NCBI GenBank assembly: GCA_052034115.1
Contig: JBPOIZ010000011.1
Location: forward strand, 8,185-72,184
Direction: 5' to 3'
Length of the DNA: 64,000 bases
DNA from: Lutibacillus sp052034115
Lineage (GTDB): Bacteria; Actinomycetota; Actinomycetes; Actinomycetales; Dermatophilaceae
Part shown: piece after piece, positions 34,605 through 43,881 of the stretch
How the letters are laid out: each line of letters opens with the position of its first letter
Position numbering within the stretch: the stretch's first letter is position 1
Notes under the pieces: generated by a model
Database searches by the model: none
Seen by the model: only the letters and a program-made list of their open reading frames with translations
What the model was told of the DNA's origin: nothing
Translations under genes and position numbers: made by a program

Positions 34605-35459
34605 GTGAACCAGAGCAGCAGCGCGCGGCCGGACCTCGGCACGTCCGTCGACGTCGGCGGGCTGAGCACGAACTACCTGCAGGCCGGAGCCGACCTCGGT
34701 GGGACACCGGTCGTCCTCATCCACGGCTCCGGCCCCGGAGTCACGGCCTACGCGAACTGGCGACTGACGCTCCCGGACCTGGGCCAACGGTTCCGGGTTG
34801 TCGCACCGGATATAACCGGCTTCGGCTCCTCCGAACGCCCCCAGGACGGCCGGTATGACGTCGACCGCTGGGTCGGTCAGGTGGTCGGTCTGCTCGACGC
34901 CCTCGACCTGCCGAGAGTCCATCTCGTCGGCAACTCCTTCGGTGGGGCCATCGCCTTGCACGTCGCGACGCGACACCCGCACCGAGTCGAACGGCTGGTG
35001 CTCATGGGCAGCGTCGGCTTGTCCTTCCCGATCACCGCGGCCCTCGACGAGGTCTGGGGATACCGGCCGTCGGTGGCGGCGATGCGCGCGCTGCTCGACC
35101 TGTTCGCCTACGACCGTTCGTTGGTGACCGACGAGTTGGCCCAGGTGCGCTTTGCCGCGTCGGTCGAACCAGGCGTCCAGGAGTCGTTCGCCGCCATGTT
35201 CCCCGCACCCCGACAGCGCTGGGTGGACGCCTTGGCGCTGCCCGAGGGGGTCGTCGCCGGTGTCGAGCACGAGTCCCTCGTCATCCACGGCCGCGACGAT
35301 CGGGTCATCCCCGTCGAGGTCTCGATGCGGCTTCACGCCCTGCTGCGGCGCTCCGAGTTGCACGTCTTCGGCCGGTGCGGCCACTGGACCCAGATCGAGT
35401 GGGCCGACGCCTTCACCACACTGGTCGGCGACTTCCTCGCCCGGCCGGCCCGGCCCTAG
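34605..35459 (+). CDS. Alpha/beta hydrolase, meta-cleavage-product hydrolase type
   Basis: This 284-residue alpha/beta hydrolase has the signature of meta-cleavage-product hydrolases (TodF/BphD/HsaD-like): VVLIHGSGPGVTAYANW with the oxyanion motif, LVGNSFGGAIALHVA (nucleophile Ser), VIHGRDDRVIP (catalytic Asp), and RCGHWTQIEWADAF (catalytic His). Such enzymes cleave carbon-carbon bonds in ring-opened aromatics or steroids. No other aromatic-degradation genes are nearby, so a related esterase function is possible. The GTG at 34605 is supported by the -10 box. Longer in-frame starts run over the bPH2 gene on the other strand. Confidence 0.85.
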   Translation: MNQSSSARPDLGTSVDVGGLSTNYLQAGADLGGTPVVLIHGSGPGVTAYANWRLTLPDLGQRFRVVAPDITGFGSSERPQDGRYDVDRWVGQVVGLLDALDLPRVHLVGNSFGGAIALHVATRHPHRVERLVLMGSVGLSFPITAALDEVWGYRPSVAAMRALLDLFAYDRSLVTDELAQVRFAASVEPGVQESFAAMFPAPRQRWVDALALPEGVVAGVEHESLVIHGRDDRVIPVEVSMRLHALLRRSELHVFGRCGHWTQIEWADAFTTLVGDFLARPARP

Positions 35460-35522
35460 CCCACGCGGTGCCCGGTCAGGGCCGATGCGCGAGCCCCGCA
35501 GCGGATGGGGCCAGGGGTCGGC

Positions 35523-35620
35523 GCGGTCCGGCGCCGGTGCGATCCAGGCGCCGGTGCGATCCAGGCACCGCTGCGATCCAGGCGCCCCTGCGATCCAGGC
35601 GCCCCTGCGGTTCAGGCGTC
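35523..35620. repeat. 17-bp tandem repeat between convergent genes
   Basis: GCGATCCAGGCGCC-like units recur at an exact 17-bp spacing (GATCCA at 35541, 35558, 35575 and 35592, then a diverged copy at 35609), with an imperfect unit upstream near 35525. The array fills the gap between the convergent hydrolase and DUF1015 genes, and the last unit contains the DUF1015 stop codon (35612-35614). Confidence 0.85.
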
Positions 35621-36844
35621 GAGGGTGCGGATGACGAATCCGGTGCGCGGTTTGGGAGTGAAGAAGGTCGACTTGGGCGGCATGAGCAGCCCCTCACGAG
35701 CCGTGCGCATGATCTCGGTCAGCGAAGTGGGCCTGATGAGGATCCCTGCGGCTGCCCGCCCGGAGTCCACGGCCTCGACAACCCCCTCGACTCCGTGCTG
35801 GTAGCTCACCGCCAGCTCGCTGCCCTCCAGCGATCCGGCTCCCGCTCGCACCGCCGGTATGGCGGACGCGCCAGGCACCCCGAGCACGTGCTCGAGCCAC
35901 GCGCCGTCGAGAGCCCGCACTCCGTCAAAGACCGTCGGGCGAGGCGCGAGCCACCATCGCCGGCCGGCGCGTCCGACGAGCACCAGGGCGCCGTGCGCCA
36001 CCATGGCCGCGAGCAGCCCCGGCCCGTCGCTTGGGTCGCCCGGCCCGAACGGCCTGACGTCGAAACCCGCCGCCAAGGCCGCGGTGAGGGCGGTCAACGG
36101 CACCCCGTCATACAGCCGATGGATGGCCTCGATGCTCAACTGCTCCGGCGTCAGTTCCATGACCAGGGCCAGGGTCGCTCCCGCGCCGCCGCGCCCGGAC
36201 ACTTCCGCCGCGTAGGCGCCGGCCACGCCATACCGGTGGTGACCGTCGGCGATCAGCACGTCGTCGGACGCGACACAGGCCGCGATCGCGGCCACCCGGG
36301 CGGGGTCGCTGACCCGCTCCACGACGTGCTCGACGCCGTCGGCGGCCACCACCCCGAGCGTCTCGCCCGGCTCGGCGAGCAGGCCCGAGAGCCCGGTCGC
36401 CGGTGACAGACCCCACACCGGTGACAGGTTCGCCTCTGTCGCGCGGGTCAGGTCGAGGCGGTCGGTGGACGCCTTGGGGGTGGTTCGCTCGTGCGGCAAC
36501 ACACCACCCTCGATGCCGCGGGCGGTCAGCGCGCCGAGGACCCCGGCAACGTTGCGGGCCACACCGGCGGCGTCGACATACCGCATCCGGTAGATGGTGA
36601 AGGTCGGCTCGGTGTCCTGGATCAGGACCCCCTCGGCCATCCAGGACCGCAGCAGGGAGCCCGCCGACGCGTAGGACCCGGCCGCACCGGAGGGGACGTC
36701 CACGTGGACGATGTTGTGCCGGTCGCGCGCCCGCAGCGCCCCGACGTCGGCCGCCGACAACACGTCGTAGGGCGGTGCCAGCACCGCATCGAGGGGGACG
36801 TCCGGCGCATACCGCCACGCGGGGAACGGCGAGAAATCAGCCAC
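35612..36844 (-). CDS. DUF1015 family protein
   Basis: This 410-residue protein has the DUF1015 hallmarks: FPAWRYAPDVPLDAVLAPPYDVLS at the start, NIVHVDVP, GGVLPHERTTPKASTDRLDL, LIADGHHRYGVAGAYA, and LLMPPKSTFFTPKPRTGFVIRTLDA at the end. The PHERT and DGHHRY motifs are strongly conserved in the family. I do not know an established biochemical function that can be safely transferred. The start is GTG at 36844, directly before conserved sequence. It is transcribed away from nifJ, with 123 nt between their starts, and faces the hydrolase across the 17-bp repeat array. Confidence 0.85.
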   Translation of the reverse strand: MADFSPFPAWRYAPDVPLDAVLAPPYDVLSAADVGALRARDRHNIVHVDVPSGAAGSYASAGSLLRSWMAEGVLIQDTEPTFTIYRMRYVDAAGVARNVAGVLGALTARGIEGGVLPHERTTPKASTDRLDLTRATEANLSPVWGLSPATGLSGLLAEPGETLGVVAADGVEHVVERVSDPARVAAIAACVASDDVLIADGHHRYGVAGAYAAEVSGRGGAGATLALVMELTPEQLSIEAIHRLYDGVPLTALTAALAAGFDVRPFGPGDPSDGPGLLAAMVAHGALVLVGRAGRRWWLAPRPTVFDGVRALDGAWLEHVLGVPGASAIPAVRAGAGSLEGSELAVSYQHGVEGVVEAVDSGRAAAGILIRPTSLTEIMRTAREGLLMPPKSTFFTPKPRTGFVIRTLDA

Positions 36845-36967
36845 GGGCAGTCAGCCTGGCATGCCAGGGGACCTCTTGCCTTATCCGCCCATGTCGTGGG
36901 CCCCTAGATTGCCGGGTGAATGTCCGTCGTCAGGCGGGCGGCACACGGCATCGGCCCGGGAGGACGA

Positions 36968-39900
36968 ATGGGCAGCAGGTACGCGACGCTTGACGGGAAC
37001 GAGGCGGCCGCACGCGTCGCTCACGCAGTCAGCGAAGTCATCTCCATCTACCCGATCACCCCGGCCAGCTCGATGGGCGAGCTGGCCGACGCATGGAGCG
37101 GGGTGGGTCGCAAGAACATCTGGGGCAGTGTCCCCGAAGTCATCGAGATGCAGTCCGAGGCCGGCGCGGCCGGCACCCTGCACGGCGCCGTGACCAAGGG
37201 CGCTCTGGGGGTGACCTTCACGGCCAGCCAGGGCCTGCTGCTCATGCTGCCGAACATGTACAAGATCGCCGGCGAGCTGACCCCGGCCGTCATCCACGTC
37301 GCCGCGCGCACCCTGGCCACCCACGCCCTGAGCATCTTCGGTGACCACAGCGACGTGATGTCCGCCCGGATGACCGGCTGGGCGATGCTCTGCGCGAGCA
37401 GCGTCCAGGAGGCGCAGGACTTCAGTCTCGTCTCGCACGCCGCGACCCTGCGCACCCGGGTGCCGTTCCTGCACTTCTTCGACGGCTTCCGCACGAGCCA
37501 CGAAGTCAACGTCATCAACCTGCTGGACGACGCCGACATGCGCGCGCTGATCCGCGAGGACGACGTCCTGACCCACCGAGCCCGCGGCCTGACGCCGGAT
37601 GCCCCCGTCATCCGCGGTGTCGCCCAGAACCCGGACACCTTCTTCCAGGCCCGCGAGGCATGCAACCAGTTCTACAGCGCCGTCCCGGCCGCCGTGCAGG
37701 AGGTCTTCGACGAGCTCGCAGCCCGCACCGGGCGCTCGTACTCGCTGGTCGAGTATGCCGGTGCGCCCGACGCCGACCGGGTCGTCATCATGATGGGTTC
37801 CGGGGTCGGCGCGATGCAGGAGACCGTCGAGGAACTGAACCGGCAGGGCGAGAAGGTCGGCGTCGTCACGCTGCGGCTCTACCGGCCGTTCCCCGTCGAG
37901 GAGATCCTCGCCGCGATCCCGCGCTCGGTGCGCTCGATCGCCGTTCTCGACCGGGTCAAGGAGCCGGGCGCCCCCGCCGAGCCGCTCCACCTCGACATCA
38001 TGACCGCCCTGATGGATCACGGGGCGGGCCGGTTCGAGCATGGCCTGCCGCGCGTCATCGGCGGTCGTTACGGGCTGTCGAGCAAGGAGTTCACTCCAGC
38101 GATGTGCAAGGCGGTGCTCGACGAAGCCGCCAAGGAGTCGCCGAAGCCCCGGTTCACCGTCGGGATCACCGACGACGTCACCCATCTCTCGCTCGATGTC
38201 GACGAGACGTTCCGGGTGCCGACCGACGCGATCAGCGCCGTGTTCTATGGGCTGGGTTCCGATGGCACCGTCGGCGCCAACAAGCAGTCCGTGAAGATCA
38301 TCGGCGAGGAGGACGGGCACTTCGCCCAGGGCTACTTCGTCTACGACTCGCGCAAGTCCGGCGCCGTCACCGTCTCGCACCTGCGGTTCGGCCGCAGCCC
38401 GATCCGCTCCACCTACCTCGTCCAAGACGCCGACTTCGTCGCCGTGCACCACTTCGGGGTGCTGGGCCAGATGAAGGTCCTCGACATCGCCAAGCCAGGT
38501 GCCACGGTCCTGCTCAACGCCCCGTATGCCGTTGACGACGTCTGGTCCCACCTGCCCGTCGAGGTGCAGCAGCAGATCATCGACAAGGACCTGTCGGTCT
38601 TCGTCATCGACGGCTCGAAGGTGGCCCGCGAGGCCGGGCTCGGCAACCGCATCAACACCGTCATGCAGCCGTGCTTCTTCTACCTGTCTGGCGTCGTCCC
38701 CCAGGACGAGGCGATCCCCAAGATCAAGGCCTCCATCGAGTACTCCTACGGCAAGCGCGGCCGCACCGTCGTGGAGCGCAACTTCCGCGCGGTCGACGCC
38801 GCGGTCGCCCAGCTGAGCCGGCTGCAGATCCCCGAGCACGCGAGCAGCGACATGCACCGGATGCCGCCGCTGCCGGACGCCGCGCCGGACTTCGTCAAGC
38901 AGGTCACGGCGGTCATGCTCCGCGGTGAGGGCGACCTGTTGCCCGTCTCGGCCCTGCCGGTCGATGGCACCTGGCCCAGCGGCACGAGCACGTGGGAGAA
39001 GCGTTCCATCGCTGCGGAGATCCCGGTGTGGGACCCGTCGATCTGCATCGACTGCGGCAAGTGCGCCATCACCTGCCCGCACTCGGCGATCCGCATCAAG
39101 ATCTACCCGCAGGACCAGCTCGACGGTGCCCCGGCGGACTTCCAGTCGAAGAAGTACAACGACCGCAACCTCAAGGACCACAAGCTGACCGTTCAGGTCG
39201 CACCGGACGACTGCACCGGGTGTGGCATCTGTGTGGACGTGTGCCCGGCCAAGAGCAAGACCGAGGTCAAGCACAAGTCGATCAACATGGAGCCGGCACC
39301 GGAGCACCAGCCCCGCGAGCGGGTCAACTGGGACTACTTCCTGACCATCCCCGAGGTCGGCCGCACCGATGTGCGCCACGACCAGGTCAAGGGCGTCGCC
39401 CAGCTCCAGCCGTTGTTCGAGTTCTCGCTGGCCTGTTCCGGATGTGGCGAGACGCCATACGTCAAGACGCTGACCCAGCTCTTCGGCGACCGGATGCTCG
39501 TGGCGAACGCGACCGGCTGCTCGTCGATCTACGGCGGCAACCTGCCGACCAGCCCCTACACGACGAACCCCGACGGTCGCGGCCCGGCGTGGTCGAACTC
39601 GTTGTTCGAGGACAACGCGGAGTTCGGGCTGGGCTTGCGTCTGGCGTGGGAGAACCAGAACGCCGAGGCCAAGCGCTACCTTGCCGAGCTGCGTGAGCAG
39701 ATCGGCGCCGACCTCGTCGATGCCCTCACCGCGGCCCCCATGACCGACGAGGCCCAGATCGCCGCCCAGCGAGACCGGGTGGCGGCCCTCAAGGGCGTGC
39801 TCGCCGGCCTGGAGCAGACCCAGCCGGTGGTGGCCCTGACCAGCCTCGCCGACGAGCTCGTCGAGAAGTCGGTCTGGATCGTCGGTGGTGACGGGTGGGC

Positions 39901-40567
39901 CTACGACATCGGGTATGGCGGCCTGGACCACGTGCTCTCCAGCGGGCGGAACGTCAACATCCTCGTGCTGGACACCGAGGTCTACTCGAACACCGGCGGC
40001 CAGGCCTCCAAGGCCACCCCGCGGGGGGCCTCGGCCAAGTTCGCGGCGGCCGGCAAGTCCGGGCCGAAGAAGGACCTCGGCATGATCGCGCAGGCCTACG
40101 GCGATGTCTATGTCGCCCAGATCGCCATCGGCGCGAACCAGCAGCAGACCGTCCGGGCGCTGCTCGAGGCCCAGGCGTGGCCCGGGCCGTCGATCGTCAT
40201 CGCCTACTCGACCTGCATCGCCCACGGCATCGAGATGTCGACGTCGATGGCGCACCAGGAGCAGGCGGTCACCAGTGGCTACTGGCCGCTCTACCGGTTC
40301 CGCCCCAGCGAGGACGAGCACACCAAGCCGTTCCACCTCGACAGCAAGGCGCCGACGACTCGGGTCAAGGACTTCATGATGGCCGAGACCCGGTTCTCGA
40401 TGCTGACCCGGGCCAACCCGGACCGGGCGGCGCACTTGATGGCCATGGCGCAGGCCGACGCCGACGAGCGCTGGAACTACTACTCACAGATGGCTGCCGT
40501 GGAGCGCTCGATGCCTCACGAAGAGGTCGCTGAGGAGTCCGACGAGACCGTGGAGGAGCAGCAGTGA
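36968..40567 (+). CDS. nifJ: Pyruvate:ferredoxin (flavodoxin) oxidoreductase
   Basis: This 1199-residue single-chain enzyme has every PFOR domain: IYPITPASSMGELADAW at the start, the gamma domain (GLGSDGTVGANKQSVKIIGE), two 4Fe-4S motifs (CIDCGKCAITCPHS at about residue 692 and CTGCGICVDVCPAKS at about 748), a third cluster region with CSGCGETPY, and thiamine-diphosphate binding at GGDGWAYDIGYGGLDHVL (about 972) plus EVYSNTGGQ. It converts pyruvate and CoA to acetyl-CoA and CO2, passing electrons to ferredoxin or flavodoxin. The ATG at 36968 has GGGAGGACGA upstream; the longer frame from 36920 is rejected. It is coupled to the next gene. Confidence 0.93.
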   Translation: MGSRYATLDGNEAAARVAHAVSEVISIYPITPASSMGELADAWSGVGRKNIWGSVPEVIEMQSEAGAAGTLHGAVTKGALGVTFTASQGLLLMLPNMYKIAGELTPAVIHVAARTLATHALSIFGDHSDVMSARMTGWAMLCASSVQEAQDFSLVSHAATLRTRVPFLHFFDGFRTSHEVNVINLLDDADMRALIREDDVLTHRARGLTPDAPVIRGVAQNPDTFFQAREACNQFYSAVPAAVQEVFDELAARTGRSYSLVEYAGAPDADRVVIMMGSGVGAMQETVEELNRQGEKVGVVTLRLYRPFPVEEILAAIPRSVRSIAVLDRVKEPGAPAEPLHLDIMTALMDHGAGRFEHGLPRVIGGRYGLSSKEFTPAMCKAVLDEAAKESPKPRFTVGITDDVTHLSLDVDETFRVPTDAISAVFYGLGSDGTVGANKQSVKIIGEEDGHFAQGYFVYDSRKSGAVTVSHLRFGRSPIRSTYLVQDADFVAVHHFGVLGQMKVLDIAKPGATVLLNAPYAVDDVWSHLPVEVQQQIIDKDLSVFVIDGSKVAREAGLGNRINTVMQPCFFYLSGVVPQDEAIPKIKASIEYSYGKRGRTVVERNFRAVDAAVAQLSRLQIPEHASSDMHRMPPLPDAAPDFVKQVTAVMLRGEGDLLPVSALPVDGTWPSGTSTWEKRSIAAEIPVWDPSICIDCGKCAITCPHSAIRIKIYPQDQLDGAPADFQSKKYNDRNLKDHKLTVQVAPDDCTGCGICVDVCPAKSKTEVKHKSINMEPAPEHQPRERVNWDYFLTIPEVGRTDVRHDQVKGVAQLQPLFEFSLACSGCGETPYVKTLTQLFGDRMLVANATGCSSIYGGNLPTSPYTTNPDGRGPAWSNSLFEDNAEFGLGLRLAWENQNAEAKRYLAELREQIGADLVDALTAAPMTDEAQIAAQRDRVAALKGVLAGLEQTQPVVALTSLADELVEKSVWIVGGDGWAYDIGYGGLDHVLSSGRNVNILVLDTEVYSNTGGQASKATPRGASAKFAAAGKSGPKKDLGMIAQAYGDVYVAQIAIGANQQQTVRALLEAQAWPGPSIVIAYSTCIAHGIEMSTSMAHQEQAVTSGYWPLYRFRPSEDEHTKPFHLDSKAPTTRVKDFMMAETRFSMLTRANPDRAAHLMAMAQADADERWNYYSQMAAVERSMPHEEVAEESDETVEEQQ

Positions 40568-41571
40568 GCGAGTTGCTGGCGACGTCATACCTGGGCTTGC
40601 CGCTCAGCGGTCCGATCATTGCGTCGGCCGGTCCGCTGACCGGCCGGGTCGAGAGCCTGAAGGAACTCCAGGCTGCCGGTGCCGCCGCGGTCGTCCTGCC
40701 CTCGCTGTTCGAGGAGGAGGTGGAGGCCGAGGAGATGCAGATCCACGACTTCCTCGACCAGAGCGAGCACTTCGCCGAGTTCGCCGGCGGGATGCTTCCG
40801 GAGGTGGAGCTGCCCGACCTCGGGCCGGAACGGCACGTGCGGCTCGTCACCGAGGCCAAGGCGGCGCTGTCGGTGCCGGTCATCGCCTCGGTGAACGCGG
40901 CGCATCCGGGATCGTGGTCGCGCTACGCCACGATGATGGCCGATGCCGGCGCGGACGCCATCGAGCTCAACGTGTATGCCGTCTCGGCCGATCCGCGCCG
41001 CAGTGCCGCCGATGTCGAGGCCGGCTACCTGGACATCATCCGTGAGGTGAAGTCGGCCATCTCGGTCCCGCTGACCGTCAAGCTGTCGCCCTTCTTCTCC
41101 TCGTTCGCGCACTTCGCCGCCGCGGCGGTCGACGCGGGGGCGGACGGGCTGGTGCTGTTCAACCGGTTCTACGCTCCCGACATCGACCTCGGCACGCTAG
41201 GCCTGGTGCCGGTCGTCGAGCTCTCGACGCCGACCGAGCTGAGGCTGCCGCTGCGCTGGATGGGCATCCTGCGCAGCCAGCTGCCGGGCACCTCGCTGGC
41301 GGCGACGTCCGGGGTCCACTCGGCGGCCGATGTCATCAAGCTGCTCCTGGCCGGCGCATCGGTGGCCTGCACGACCTCCGCGGTCCTGCACCACGGGCCG
41401 GGCCACATCGGCTCGATGCTCGAAGGCATCCGGTTCTGGCTCGAGGAGAACGAGTACGTCGGGGTGGATCAGATGCGCGGCTCGGTCAGCCTGTCCGCCG
41501 CCGCCGACCCCTCGGCATACGAGCGCTCGCAGTACCTCAACGTCCTGAGCACCATGAGGTCGCGCTACTGA
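40564..41571 (+). CDS. Dihydroorotate dehydrogenase-like flavoprotein
   Basis: This 335-residue protein has a TIM-barrel pattern of PyrD-like flavoproteins: SYLGLPLSGPIIASAGPLTG at the start, VPVIASVNAAHPGSW, ADAIELNVYAV, VPLTVKLSPFFSSF and LLLAGASVACTTSAVLHHG near the phosphate-binding end. True dihydroorotate dehydrogenases have a catalytic Cys or Ser in a conserved loop that I cannot place here, so orotate synthesis is not assumed. Such proteins often sit next to nifJ. The GTG at 40564 overlaps the nifJ stop (GTGA), so the proteins are made together and may exchange electrons. This role is inferred. Confidence 0.85.
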   Translation: MSELLATSYLGLPLSGPIIASAGPLTGRVESLKELQAAGAAAVVLPSLFEEEVEAEEMQIHDFLDQSEHFAEFAGGMLPEVELPDLGPERHVRLVTEAKAALSVPVIASVNAAHPGSWSRYATMMADAGADAIELNVYAVSADPRRSAADVEAGYLDIIREVKSAISVPLTVKLSPFFSSFAHFAAAAVDAGADGLVLFNRFYAPDIDLGTLGLVPVVELSTPTELRLPLRWMGILRSQLPGTSLAATSGVHSAADVIKLLLAGASVACTTSAVLHHGPGHIGSMLEGIRFWLEENEYVGVDQMRGSVSLSAAADPSAYERSQYLNVLSTMRSRY

Positions 41572-41655
41572 CCTCACCGCAGGTGGCCCCGGGCACGACG
41601 AGGCAACCTCGGTCGTTGTCCGGGTAGGCCCCGTTCAGGTGGGCTCACATCGCGG

Positions 41656-41689
41656 CGGCGGGTCCCCGGCAGGTTCCGGGGACCCGCCG
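41656..41689 (+). terminator. Strong hairpin after nifJ operon
   Basis: A perfect 14-bp GC-rich stem (41656-41669 with 41676-41689, loop CAGGTT) extends by about five more pairs with one G-T. It lies 85 nt past the stop of the dihydroorotate-dehydrogenase-like gene. No T tract follows, as is common in GC-rich actinobacteria. Confidence 0.7.
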
Positions 41690-41779
41690 TCGCGTATGCC
41701 GCGTGGCCAGCGGAGTCGGTCCGTCCCGCGACGCCGGGGTCGGTGGTGTGGCCTGCGTCGATGTAGCCGTGCACCGGCG

Positions 41780-41785
41780 TAGGGT
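41780..41785 (+). promoter_or_regulatory. -10 box TAGGGT of beta-helix gene
   Basis: TAGGGT ends 7 nt before the GTG at 41793, close to the leaderless spacing seen elsewhere. Confidence 0.5.
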
Positions 41786-41792
41786 CGGCACC

Positions 41793-42998
41793 GTGGAACC
41801 GCGTTCGACCGCCGTGATCCAGGCCCTGCTCGACAAGGGCGTACAGATCCCCCATCCCCGCTCGATCGACATCGGTCCAGACGTCGACCCGTCGCGGATC
41901 AGCGGCGACGGGGTGGTCATCCACCCGGGCTGCCGCATCCACGGCGCCGAGACGGTGCTCTCGGCCGGGGTGGAGCTCGGTGCCGAGGGCCCGGTGACCA
42001 TCCGCGACTGCCGGCTTGGGCCTGGGGTGGCCCTCAAGGGTGGCTATGCCGCCGAGGCGGTCTTCCTGGCCGGCTCGTCGATGGGCCTGGGACACCACGT
42101 CCGCGAGGGCACGCTGCTCGAAGAGGAGGCCAGCGGCGCCCACACCGTCGGGTTGAAGCAGACGATCCTGCTGCCCTACGTCACGCTCGGCTCGCTCATC
42201 AACTTCTGCGACTGTCTCATGGCCGGTGGCACGAGCCGCAAGGACCACTCCGAGGTCGGCTCGTCATACATTCACTTCAACTTCACCCCCGAGGGGGACA
42301 AGGCGACCCCGTCGCTGTTCGGGGACGTTGCTCGCGGCGTGACGTTGCGTCAACGGCCGATCTTCCTCGGCGGACAGGGCGGGGCGGTCGGGCCGGTTCA
42401 TGTCGGCTACGGCACGATCGTCGGCGCCGGGTCGGTGTTGCGCAGCGATGTGCCGTCCGAGAATCAGCTCGTTGTCGTCGGGCCGCCGCCGAGTCTGCAT
42501 CAACCGTGGACGCCGGGGGAATACCGATCGATCAATCGTCTGGTCAGCCGGAATATCGACTATCTCGCCAATCTGCGCGCGCTGCAGGTTTGGTATGACG
42601 TCGCCCGCCGCCCGTTCTTCGAGGCGCAGGAGCTCGGGCCACTCGTCCTCGATGGAGCGATCGACCTGTTGGCCCGGTCCTGGGCCGAGCGGGTCAGTCG
42701 GCTCCTTGCGATGGTCGCGAAGGTGCGCGGCGATGAGCCTGCGCGCGCGGCCCTACGGGAGCACGCCGGCGAAGTGTGCACTGGGGCAGCGGCCGTCGCA
42801 GCCGAGTCGGCGCCTGCGGCCGTCGCGAGTCTGCGCGATGCCGCCGCATCGGGGACGGCATACCTGGACGCCGTGCGGTCCCTGTCGGACGTCCACGTCG
42901 ACCAGGTGCATGCCTGGTTGGGTGCCGTCGTCGATGGAGTCTGGGCGGTCGCCGCCGCCGCGCTGCCCCAGCTGCGCCGAGCACCTGGTCCCCGCTGA
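41793..42998 (+). CDS. Left-handed beta-helix (hexapeptide-type) protein
   Basis: This 401-residue protein has an N-terminal half built of hexapeptide-like turns (VIHPGCRIHGAETVLSAG, VTIRDCRLGPGVALKGGY, VGYGTIVGAGSVLRSDV), the left-handed beta-helix found in acyl/acetyltransferases and sugar-nucleotide enzymes. Motifs such as FCDCLMAGGTSRKDHSEVGSSYIHFNFTPEGDKATPS and LFGDVARGVTLRQRPIFLGGQGG point to a UDP-GlcNAc pyrophosphorylase-like or DUF4954-type subgroup, but an active site is not evident. The last 130 residues are Ala-rich helices. The GTG start agrees with the nearby -10 box. Confidence 0.7.
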   Translation: MEPRSTAVIQALLDKGVQIPHPRSIDIGPDVDPSRISGDGVVIHPGCRIHGAETVLSAGVELGAEGPVTIRDCRLGPGVALKGGYAAEAVFLAGSSMGLGHHVREGTLLEEEASGAHTVGLKQTILLPYVTLGSLINFCDCLMAGGTSRKDHSEVGSSYIHFNFTPEGDKATPSLFGDVARGVTLRQRPIFLGGQGGAVGPVHVGYGTIVGAGSVLRSDVPSENQLVVVGPPPSLHQPWTPGEYRSINRLVSRNIDYLANLRALQVWYDVARRPFFEAQELGPLVLDGAIDLLARSWAERVSRLLAMVAKVRGDEPARAALREHAGEVCTGAAAVAAESAPAAVASLRDAAASGTAYLDAVRSLSDVHVDQVHAWLGAVVDGVWAVAAAALPQLRRAPGPR

Positions 42999-43059
42999 CC
43001 AGCCTGCCGCACACCCCACACCCCGCGCACACCGAGACCTCGAACACCCCCAGGGAACA

Positions 43060-43150
43060 CTCAACTCGACGCGATCTGGGGCCCCACACCCCCCGGAACA
43101 CCCTCGACGCCCTCCACTCGACGCCATCTGAGGCCCCAAGAAGCCCACAC
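43060..43150 (+). repeat. Degenerate ~51-bp repeat, locus 1 (two units)
   Basis: Units start at 43060 and 43112 (52-bp period). Each begins CTC(C/A)ACTCGACGC(C/G)ATCTG and continues with GGCCCC and CCACAC. The second unit matches the locus at 57400-57438 over about 39 bases with very few differences. This copy lies between the convergent beta-helix and exonuclease genes. Confidence 0.8.
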
Positions 43151-43188
43151 AGAAGGCCCCCCGCGGCCGGCCGCGCAAACCCGGCGGG

Positions 43189-43875
43189 CTAGGAACGCTG
43201 CAGCGACTTCAGGGTCCCGGCCGTCGGGCCCAGCTCGGCGATCTGCGCGAGGTAGAGCTCGGCGCACGCCAGCGCGTCGGTCAACGCCTCGTGCGCCCGA
43301 TATCGCGGCAGGCCGAACCGCTCGCGCGCCGCCCAGAGCCGCAGCGTGCCGGAGTTGGGATCCTGCTGCCACGCCGAGGTGGTCAGCCGAGCCTGGATCT
43401 GCAGGGTGTCCACCGCAGTGCACGCGAAGGGTGCGCCATACAGCGAGCGGCATACCGTCGAGAGGAACCGCCGCTCGAGCCGAGCGAAATGGCACAGCAT
43501 CGCGCGGCCGCGCAACGCATCGAGCAGCGCGGCCATCGCCACCTCGAGATCGACACCGCCGGCGACGACGTCGTCGGTCACCCCGTGGACGACAGCGCTC
43601 TGACCCACCTCGACATCCGATCGGATGATGTACTGCCGAGCGCCGCCCAAGATGATCGAGCGACCGTCGACCGGCACCCAGCCGATGCTGAGGATGGTGT
43701 CCCTGTCCGGTTCCAGGCCGGTCGTCTCGATATCGACTGCCAGCAGGTTCAACGAGGAGATCGGCGTGGACCCGCTCGGGAACGGGGTGTCCAGATACTC
43801 CCGCAGGGGTCCCTCTGGAGCCCCCGAGCGGAGTCGGCGACGGCGCCCGTCGGCTGTGAACCTCCGCCAGATCAT
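43189..43875 (-). CDS. DEDDh 3'-5' exonuclease
   Basis: This 228-residue protein has the DnaQ-like exonuclease motifs: LLAVDIETTGLEPD (Exo I, Asp and Glu), VVHGVTDDVV (Exo II region), and YRAHEALTDALACAELYLAQI (Exo III with His and Asp). It degrades DNA or RNA from the 3' end in the cytoplasm. In many bacteria a DEDDh nuclease of this kind lies beside a CNB-CBS-DUF294 gene, as here: the DUF294 stop lies 6 nt before this start. The N-terminal 45 residues are basic and not part of the nuclease fold. The ATG at 43875 is the first possible start after the upstream gene. Confidence 0.82.
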   Translation of the reverse strand: MIWRRFTADGRRRRLRSGAPEGPLREYLDTPFPSGSTPISSLNLLAVDIETTGLEPDRDTILSIGWVPVDGRSIILGGARQYIIRSDVEVGQSAVVHGVTDDVVAGGVDLEVAMAALLDALRGRAMLCHFARLERRFLSTVCRSLYGAPFACTAVDTLQIQARLTTSAWQQDPNSGTLRLWAARERFGLPRYRAHEALTDALACAELYLAQIAELGPTAGTLKSLQRS

Positions 43876-43881
43876 GGGGGC

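Noticed and set aside
36881..40435. Very long open frame antisense to nifJ (1184 codons).
   Set aside because: GC-rich third positions leave few stops on the opposite strand. The translated sequence has no recognisable domain while nifJ on the plus strand is complete.
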